Assembly: GCA_039933315.1 (NCBI GenBank) | Contig: JBDTOI010000133.1 | Location: forward strand, 1-11,081 | Reading direction: 5' to 3' | From: DASXRU01 sp039933315 | GTDB taxonomy: Bacteria > Acidobacteriota > Blastocatellia > Pyrinomonadales > Pyrinomonadaceae | DNA: 11,081 nt | In this document: piece after piece, positions 6,941-11,081 of the stretch | Layout of the letters: each line of letters starts with the position of its first letter | How positions within the stretch are numbered: position 1 is the stretch's first letter | Position numbers and translations under genes: made by a program | The notes under the pieces: model-generated | Seen by the model: the letters and a program-made list of their open reading frames with translations, nothing else | Databases searched by the model: none | Told to the model about the DNA's origin: nothing

Positions 6941-6954
6941 CAGACATTTGTCTG
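6941..6954. promoter_or_regulatory. Perfect 14-bp palindrome, possible BlaI/CopY-type operator
   Basis: CAGACATTTGTCTG has 6-bp arms around TT. Its centre ACAnnTGT matches the core of operators bound by BlaI/MecI/CopY winged-helix repressors (consensus TACAnnTGTA), although the flanking T/A pair is G/C here. It lies 66 bp upstream of the start of the Cys-rich protein gene, a plausible operator position. No repressor gene is in the window, so the assignment is inferred. Confidence 0.4.
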
Positions 6955-6964
6955 CCACGAAGGG

Positions 6965-6984
6965 TATCAGTGTGCGCACTGATA
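6965..6984. promoter_or_regulatory. 20-bp palindrome upstream of the Cys-rich protein gene
   Basis: TATCAGTG and CACTGATA form perfect 8-bp arms around TGCG, centred about 27 bp downstream of the previous palindrome and 36 bp before the start codon at 7020. It could be a second operator or a hairpin in the 5' untranslated leader. No terminator-like T-run follows it. Confidence 0.4.
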
Positions 6985-7019
6985 TCGCGGCAATAATCTC
7001 TTACACAGGAGAACTAAAA

Positions 7020-7307
7020 ATGAAGAACATCAGAGGATTTGCCCTGGGCCTCGTGCTCGGGTTAGCACTTGCAGTTTCCGCGGTCGGCTTTGCTCAGGAT
7101 ACAAAGCAACCCGATCAAGCCAGGAAAGCCGAAGCTTGTTGCGCGATGGAGTCGTGCTGCTGCAAAGGTGATTCCTGCTCGATGAAAGACCACGCGAAGA
7201 AGGATCACTCCAAAAGCCATTCGGATAAGGATGGCTGCTGCTGCTGCTGCGGCTCCGAGTCCTGTGACATGAAGATGAAGGACACAAAGGCCAAGCCCAG
7301 GGCATAA
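7020..7307 (+). CDS. Small exported Cys/His-rich protein, probable periplasmic metal-binding
   Basis: A 95-residue protein with a clear signal peptide (MKNIRGFALGLVLGLALAVS, likely cleaved after the FA of AVGFA at residue 25). The mature part of about 70 residues contains 12 cysteines (40, 41, 46-48, 53, 73-77, 82), including a run of five, plus His-rich spacing DHAKKDHSKSHSD (57-69) and several methionines (MKMK). This is metallothionein-like composition placed outside the cytoplasm, suited to soft metals such as Cu(I), though no metallothionein family motif is recognised. The start is firm: ACAGGAGAA lies just upstream of ATG 7020; an in-frame ATG-less extension to 6948 would run through the upstream palindromes. 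Two palindromes directly upstream suggest it is regulated. It is followed by an inverted repeat in the downstream gap. Confidence 0.85.
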   Translation: MKNIRGFALGLVLGLALAVSAVGFAQDTKQPDQARKAEACCAMESCCCKGDSCSMKDHAKKDHSKSHSDKDGCCCCCGSESCDMKMKDTKAKPRA

Positions 7308-7327
7308 CCGCGTGGGTAACGGTGTTT

Positions 7328-7381
7328 AGAGTGCCGCCTTCTGGTGGGTTTATCAGGCTCACCGCATGAAGGCGGTACTCT
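7328..7381. repeat. Palindromic intergenic repeat, copy A
   Basis: AGAGTGCCGCCTTC (7328-7341) and GAAGGCGGTACTCT (7368-7381) pair at 13 of 14 positions around a 26-nt loop. The flanking GGTGTTT before the left arm resembles the GGCGTTT before the hairpin at 8029-8087, and both share GAGT(G/A)CCG at the outer end, so the two are likely copies of one dispersed repeat. It could also act as a transcript-end or processing hairpin. The rest of the 7308-7503 gap holds only the ribosome-binding site of the next gene. Confidence 0.75.
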
Positions 7382-7503
7382 GAACCCGGCTCTCTATGCG
7401 AACGCGCGGGCCGCAACCATCGCCACGCGCCCGGGCAAGAAGTCTATGGATGGGCCCGTTAATGTGCACGGAGGGATGAAACACCAAAGGAGGCTGAGCT
7501 GTT

Positions 7504-8007
7504 ATGAAGAATAGATTTTTGTTCCTGGCGATTGGATTACTGGCTCTCGCAGCCGGCGCGCTGGTAATAATGCGAACGAAGGATGATTCGGGGCCATCCG
7601 CCCCTGGATCGACAGTTTTTGCGCCGAGCGCCTCTCCTTCAGAGCCAGCACATAGCCCCGCTGTTACTGTCGCCGGCGTGCCCGCCTATCAGAGCCCTAC
7701 GGAAGCGCAGCATCTTGCGCCAACGTTGGCTCCCGCGCAATTCTTTGGCAAGGCGCGCATTGCCTATCAGATAGTCAAAGAGATTCCGCAAACGATTGCT
7801 CAGCTGCCCTGCTATTGCCACTGCGACGAATCGTTCGGCCACAAAAGCCTTCATACCTGTTTCGTCGATGACCACGCGGCCCATTGCGCGGTTTGCGTTG
7901 ACGAAGCATTGCTGGCGTACAAGCTGGAGAAACAGGATAAGCTTACGCCCGAACAGGTGCGCAAGGTGATTATTGAGAAATACTCCAGCGCTCATGCGGA
8001 CCACTAA
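7504..8007 (+). CDS. PCYCF-motif family exported protein
   Basis: A 167-residue protein with an uncleaved or lipoprotein-free N-terminal hydrophobic segment (about 4-23), a Pro/Ser-rich linker to about 75, then a conserved domain (about 77-165). Its core is LPCYCHCDESFGHKSLHTC followed by FVDDHAAHCAVCVDEA, with cysteines at 103, 105, 107, 119, 128 and 131 and several histidines. This matches the family of bacterial exported proteins named after the PCYCF motif; here the motif reads PCYCH, a variant. The family has no established biochemical role; the Cys/His cluster suggests metal binding. The C-terminal helix (LTPEQVRKVIIEKY) is typical. The start is firm, with AAAGGAGG 10 bp before the ATG. 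It sits between two hairpin repeats, so it may be transcribed separately from its neighbours. Confidence 0.88.
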   Translation: MKNRFLFLAIGLLALAAGALVIMRTKDDSGPSAPGSTVFAPSASPSEPAHSPAVTVAGVPAYQSPTEAQHLAPTLAPAQFFGKARIAYQIVKEIPQTIAQLPCYCHCDESFGHKSLHTCFVDDHAAHCAVCVDEALLAYKLEKQDKLTPEQVRKVIIEKYSSAHADH

Positions 8008-8028
8008 ATTGGAGTGTAGCGGCGTTTG

Positions 8029-8087
8029 GAGTACCGACTTTAGTCGGGCTTTGTTGTTTTGAGAAAACGCGACTGGGCTCGGTACTC
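8029..8087. repeat. Palindromic intergenic repeat, copy B
   Basis: GAGTACCGA (8029-8037) pairs perfectly with TCGGTACTC (8079-8087). After a symmetrical 4x4 internal loop, AGTCG (8042-8046) pairs with CGACT (8070-8074). The outer sequence and the preceding GGCGTTT relate it to the hairpin at 7328-7381. It begins 22 bp after a stop codon and ends 36 bp before the next start. Confidence 0.7.
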
Positions 8088-8122
8088 TGTTGAGTTTTCA
8101 ATTGATCCGGAGGGAACTTGTA

Positions 8123-9043
8123 ATGAAGCGAGTGCTCATAGTTTTGGTTTTTGCGCTGGCAGCCGCCGGGTCGGCGGCGGGGCAGAAGGCGATAAGGCTT
8201 GAGGGCCAGGTGGTCTGTTGCGCCGACTGTTGGGCGGAAGCAGATCGCACCAAAGTGGAATACGGTACGGCAGAGAATCTGTTGAAAGCCAGGTCATGCG
8301 TTGACGGTGGCGACCCGACGTTACTTGCCGTTCGCGAGGGCGATAAATTCACCCTCTATCAACTCGCCACCGGAACATTTCGGCTCCCGGGGAAAAACTG
8401 GCTCGAGTTCGTTGGTAAGCGCATTGCCGTGACCGGGGCAGTGCAAGGGAAGAAGGACAGGAGCATCATCCGCGTTGACACGCTCGCGGTGCTCGCCACA
8501 AGCCTCGCCGAGCGCGAAGCCGCAAACGTCGTCGGCAAAGAAATTGACCTGAAGCTCAAAGACTTGTCCGGGGTGGTGCAAAGTCTGAGTTCGCTAAAAG
8601 GCCGCGTCGTAATCCTCAACTTCTGGGCAACCTACTGTGTCCCCTGTAAAAAAGAGATGCCGGACTTAGCGGCCATCCAGAACGAATATGCCGCTCTGGG
8701 CGTGCAAGTCATCGGGGCCTCGGCAGACGAGATATCAGATCGCGTGAAGGTCTTGCAGTTCGTCCGGGAGACTAAAATCAACTTTCCTGTCTGGATGGGG
8801 ACGACGACGGCTGACATGAATCGCTTCGGTCTGGGCGGCGCCTTGCCGGGGACGGTGGTCGTGGATAAAAATGGGCAGGTTTCTAAAGTGATTTCGGGCA
8901 TAGTAAATCAAGCTGACCTGAAGACCCAGTTGGACGCGATTCTTGCCGCCGGCGAGGCGAAGGCTGGAAAAGAATCAAGCCAGGTAACCCCGGTAGCTGC
9001 CGCGAAGAAGCGTTCAAGCGAGGTCTCTTCAGTTCCCAGTTGA
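8123..9043 (+). CDS. TlpA-like thioredoxin with an N-terminal four-cysteine domain
   Basis: A 306-residue exported protein. A signal peptide (1-20, ending AAAGSAAGQ) precedes an N-terminal domain of about 100 residues with C32-C33-xx-C36 (VVCCADCWAEADR) and Cys59; its later strands (TLYQL, GKNWLEFVGKRIAVTGAV, SIIRVDTLAVL) resemble a small OB-like barrel. Residues about 135-275 form an AhpC-TSA/TlpA thioredoxin domain with NFWATYCVPCKKEM (redox Cys172 and Cys175) and a presumed cis-proline in GALPGTVVVDKNG. The active site YCVPC differs from the WCGPC of the other thioredoxin in this window. The 30-residue tail is Lys/Ser-rich. The N-terminal cysteines could be the substrate or metal site served by the thioredoxin domain (inference). 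The ATG at 8123 is preferred to 8090 because CGGAGGGA lies upstream and the leader then starts correctly. It leads a tight three-gene unit. Confidence 0.92.
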   Translation: MKRVLIVLVFALAAAGSAAGQKAIRLEGQVVCCADCWAEADRTKVEYGTAENLLKARSCVDGGDPTLLAVREGDKFTLYQLATGTFRLPGKNWLEFVGKRIAVTGAVQGKKDRSIIRVDTLAVLATSLAEREAANVVGKEIDLKLKDLSGVVQSLSSLKGRVVILNFWATYCVPCKKEMPDLAAIQNEYAALGVQVIGASADEISDRVKVLQFVRETKINFPVWMGTTTADMNRFGLGGALPGTVVVDKNGQVSKVISGIVNQADLKTQLDAILAAGEAKAGKESSQVTPVAAAKKRSSEVSSVPS

Positions 9044-9070
9044 CCCCTTTGACCAGGTGAGGGCCGCGCC

Positions 9071-9595
9071 GTGAGCGGGGCAGGAGAGGATGGTTACAAG
9101 TGGACCTACGGCGTGCGGGTCATCGCAAACCAGATCGATAGGGCGAAGTGGCGCAACACGCTGACCTACCGATTTCATCCGCGGCTTACGGCGGGGGTGG
9201 AATACAACCCGCTGGCAGGGAAGGCAAGCCCCATCGCTAATGTCGTGGCGCTAACCGAAACGCATAAACGTCCCGCATTGATCTTCGGCACCAGCTCCGA
9301 CCGTATCGGCACACCGTCCGGCCAGTCTTTCTACGCGACTTTGAGCAAGAGTTTGAAGCATCAAACCGGGTTGCCCCTGGCACCGTATATCGGTGTAGCT
9401 TACGGGACTTACGAAGATCGTTTTCGAGTAATCGGGGGACTAAATATCATCGCGGACGACCGCTGGAGTTCGACGATTCTTTTCGACGGAGTGCGCGTTC
9501 ATCCGCTGGTGAACTACACTTACGGCCGGCATCAATTCGGGGTGATGTTCGAGCGCGGGCGGCATCCCGGTGCAACCTATAGCATTTCATTCTAA
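9071..9595 (+). CDS. Beta-barrel-like outer-membrane protein candidate without visible signal peptide
   Basis: A 174-residue protein of alternating hydrophobic/polar strands: YKWTYGVRVIANQ, KWRNTLTYRFHPRLTAGVEYNP, PALIFGTSS, PYIGVAYGTYED, FRVIGGLNIIA, WSSTILFDG, HPLVNYTYGRHQFGVMFERG. It ends in ATYSISF; a C-terminal phenylalanine is typical of outer-membrane barrels recognised by BamA. Eight to ten strands can be guessed. The start is GTG at 9071 with AGGTGAG 8 bp upstream, and an in-frame TGA at 9050-9052 rules out a longer N-terminus, so no signal peptide can be encoded unless there is a frameshift. It lies 27 bp after the thioredoxin gene and 31 bp before the sialidase-like gene. It may be a 5'-truncated gene, or the barrel resemblance may be misleading. 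Confidence 0.7.
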   Translation: MSGAGEDGYKWTYGVRVIANQIDRAKWRNTLTYRFHPRLTAGVEYNPLAGKASPIANVVALTETHKRPALIFGTSSDRIGTPSGQSFYATLSKSLKHQTGLPLAPYIGVAYGTYEDRFRVIGGLNIIADDRWSSTILFDGVRVHPLVNYTYGRHQFGVMFERGRHPGATYSISF

Positions 9596-9626
9596 TGTTC
9601 ACCCGCATAGAGGAGCGGCTCGCGGT

Positions 9627-10913
9627 ATGAAAGTTTGGAGCGTGGCTCAGGGCTCTTCATTGCTCTTAGTGGGACTGCTGGTGATCGGTTGTAATCGAAC
9701 CGGTCCCGATTCTTCGCCAAATTCGGAGTCAATTCACCCATCGGATCAGGCGCTCATCATTCGTCAGAGTGAATCTCCCACTCAGGGGGACAGCCGCGAG
9801 CCTGAACTTAACGCAACTCTCGACGGCCGAATCATCCTTTGCTGGGTAGAAAAGATCAGTGGCGAACACTACGCGTTACGAACCGCCATCCGGGACGCAA
9901 ATGGTTGGTCTGAAGTGCATACGGTTGCGCAGGGGAAGAACTGGTTTGTTAACTGGGCGGACTTTCCCTCCGTGGTAGCCCTGCGAGACGGTTCGCTGGC
10001 TGCCCACTGGTTGGTGAAAAGCGGGCCAGGCACGTACGCGTACAACGTGAACATCGCCAGATCGAAGGATGGGGGCAAGACCTGGAGTAAACCCATCGTT
10101 CCTCATTTGGATAATACGCAAACTGAGCACGGCTTCGTCTCGCTGATACCACTCGCGGATGGGCGGGTGGGCGCTGTCTGGCTCGACGGTCGTAATATGA
10201 AGAATGTGAAGGATGAAGGGGACGAGCATGCTTCTTCGTCTGACAGCATGACCTTGCGATATGCCGCAATCGACGCGGACGGCAAACTTTCCGACGAGGC
10301 GCAACTCGACGAACGCGTATGCGAGTGTTGCCAGACTTCAGCCGCAATCACTAGCGAAGGAGCAATTGCAGTGTACCGTGACCGCTCCCAAACTGAGGTG
10401 CGTGATATCTATTCCGTAAGACAGGGCAACGGCGCCTGGAGGTCGCCCCGGTCGGTGCACGCGGATAATTGGGAGATCAACGGATGCCCGGTGAATGGCC
10501 CCTCCATCGCTGCAGATGGTAGGCGCGTAGCCGTGGCCTGGTTCACGGAGGCCGGTGCTAAGCCCCATGTGAATGTCACGTTTTCCCGCGACGCAGGCGA
10601 GACATTCGGTGGTGCCACTCAGGTTGACGACGGTGAGGCCGCGGGGCGGGTTGACGCTCTACTATTGCCCGACGGCTCCGCACTTGTATGCTGGATGTCC
10701 GGCACTGCCGAGGGCGGCGCCATCAAAGTGCGCCGCATCCGACCTGACGGCGCGGTCGGGCCTGTATCGGTCATTGCTGAAACCGATATCTCGCGTTCCA
10801 GTGGCTTCCCGCGGATGGCACGGCTTGGTGACGAAGTTCATTTTGCCTGGACAGAGTTCGGCAAACCCTCGCGAGTGCGCACTGCTGTGACCGATGTGAG
10901 TGCTTACAAATGA
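9627..10913 (+). CDS. BNR/sialidase-fold lipoprotein with a CECC motif
   Basis: A 428-residue lipoprotein. The leader ends in LLVIGC (lipobox, Cys22), followed by a short Ser/Pro spacer. The rest reads as a beta-propeller of the sialidase/BNR type: repeated strand patterns such as PSVVALRDGSLAAHWL, SLIPLADGRVGAVWLDGR, PSIAADGRRVAVAWFTEAG and ALLLPDGSALVCWMSG, with two Asp-boxes, SKDGGKTW (146-153) and SRDAGETF (320-327). Residues 232-235 are CECC and a further Cys287 lies in NGCPVNGP, features not required for glycosidases. The Arg triad of true sialidases cannot be placed confidently, so enzymatic sialidase activity should not be assumed. The start at 9627 (AGAGGAG 11 bp upstream) is preferred to 9570, which overlaps the previous gene and would bury the lipobox. 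As last gene of the thioredoxin operon, it may be a redox or metal partner on the periplasmic side. Confidence 0.88.
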   Translation: MKVWSVAQGSSLLLVGLLVIGCNRTGPDSSPNSESIHPSDQALIIRQSESPTQGDSREPELNATLDGRIILCWVEKISGEHYALRTAIRDANGWSEVHTVAQGKNWFVNWADFPSVVALRDGSLAAHWLVKSGPGTYAYNVNIARSKDGGKTWSKPIVPHLDNTQTEHGFVSLIPLADGRVGAVWLDGRNMKNVKDEGDEHASSSDSMTLRYAAIDADGKLSDEAQLDERVCECCQTSAAITSEGAIAVYRDRSQTEVRDIYSVRQGNGAWRSPRSVHADNWEINGCPVNGPSIAADGRRVAVAWFTEAGAKPHVNVTFSRDAGETFGGATQVDDGEAAGRVDALLLPDGSALVCWMSGTAEGGAIKVRRIRPDGAVGPVSVIAETDISRSSGFPRMARLGDEVHFAWTEFGKPSRVRTAVTDVSAYK

Positions 10914-11081
10914 CAGAGAAGTCAAAGCTGAAGGCAAACTTATGAGGAAGCGGTAGCCGGTGGTTCATCGCTGAAACAGATTAGAAATTGTTCTTAATCT
11001 TTTGGTTTAGTTTTCCTATTTGGGAGATTTAGGTTGCTAAGCCTGGGAATGACAAACCGGATTTGAGGCCCTGGTCGCACT
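10914..11081. other. Gene-free 3' end of window with a weak AT-rich hairpin
   Basis: No coding region can be supported here. AGATTA (10978-10983) and TAATCT (10995-11000) form 6-bp arms, followed by the T-rich TTTGGTTTAGTTTTCC. This could be a weak terminator for the upstream operon, but the stem is short and AT-rich. The sequence is noticeably more AT-rich than the genes before it. Confidence 0.3.

Noticed and set aside
7030..7416. 128-residue minus-strand reading frame opposite the Cys-rich gene
   Set aside because: It lies antisense to a gene with a strong ribosome-binding site and signal peptide, starts beyond a hairpin repeat, and its product is Arg/Ser-rich low complexity.
9876..10304. 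142-residue minus-strand frame inside the sialidase-like gene
   Set aside because: Antisense shadow; the sense frame has a lipobox, Asp-boxes and a good ribosome-binding site.

Overview
The window looks like a piece of an Acidobacteriota genome, probably of the Blastocatellia/Pyrinomonas type. This is an inference from style: about 55-60% G+C by eye, abundant exported proteins with Pro/Thr-rich linkers such as TPTPTPKP, a long TPR protein, a small carboxypeptidase-regulatory-like lipoprotein, several TlpA-like thioredoxins, and palindromic intergenic repeats. No rRNA, tRNA, CRISPR array, transposase or phage gene is visible. Nearly every gene encodes an exported or membrane-anchored protein, so this is a cell-envelope region.

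Left part (1-2000, + strand): the last codons of a SUMF1/FGE-like protein, then a stand-alone SecD periplasmic-domain protein, then a second SUMF1 protein whose start overlaps the SecD-like stop (ATGA). The last two genes share a duplicated leader: start codon, transmembrane/signal segment and TPTPTPKP linker lie at identical offsets (977 bp apart), followed by unrelated domains.

Middle part (2038-6000): on the minus strand, an 11-repeat TPR protein followed by a small lipoprotein, probably co-transcribed. Divergent from them on the + strand are an exported protein of unknown function and a membrane-anchored TlpA-like thioredoxin, joined by a TAATG overlap. A convergent small gene encodes a CsbD-like stress protein. 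A 123-bp near-perfect inverted repeat (44-nt arms) lies between this gene and the next.

Right part (6213-10913, all + strand): a cysteine-rich envelope cluster. In order: an 8-Cys exported protein of unknown family; a 95-residue exported protein with 12 cysteines, preceded by two palindromes that could be operators; a PCYCF-motif protein; a thioredoxin (YCVPC) fused to an N-terminal four-Cys domain; a small outer-membrane-barrel-like protein without a visible signal peptide; and a BNR/sialidase-fold lipoprotein with a CECC motif. The last three genes are separated by only 27 and 31 bp and look like one operon. Two copies of a related hairpin repeat sit in the gaps on either side of the PCYCF gene. 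Taken together the cluster suggests periplasmic thiol chemistry or soft-metal (possibly copper) handling. That function is inferred from composition and context, not shown by any single diagnostic gene.
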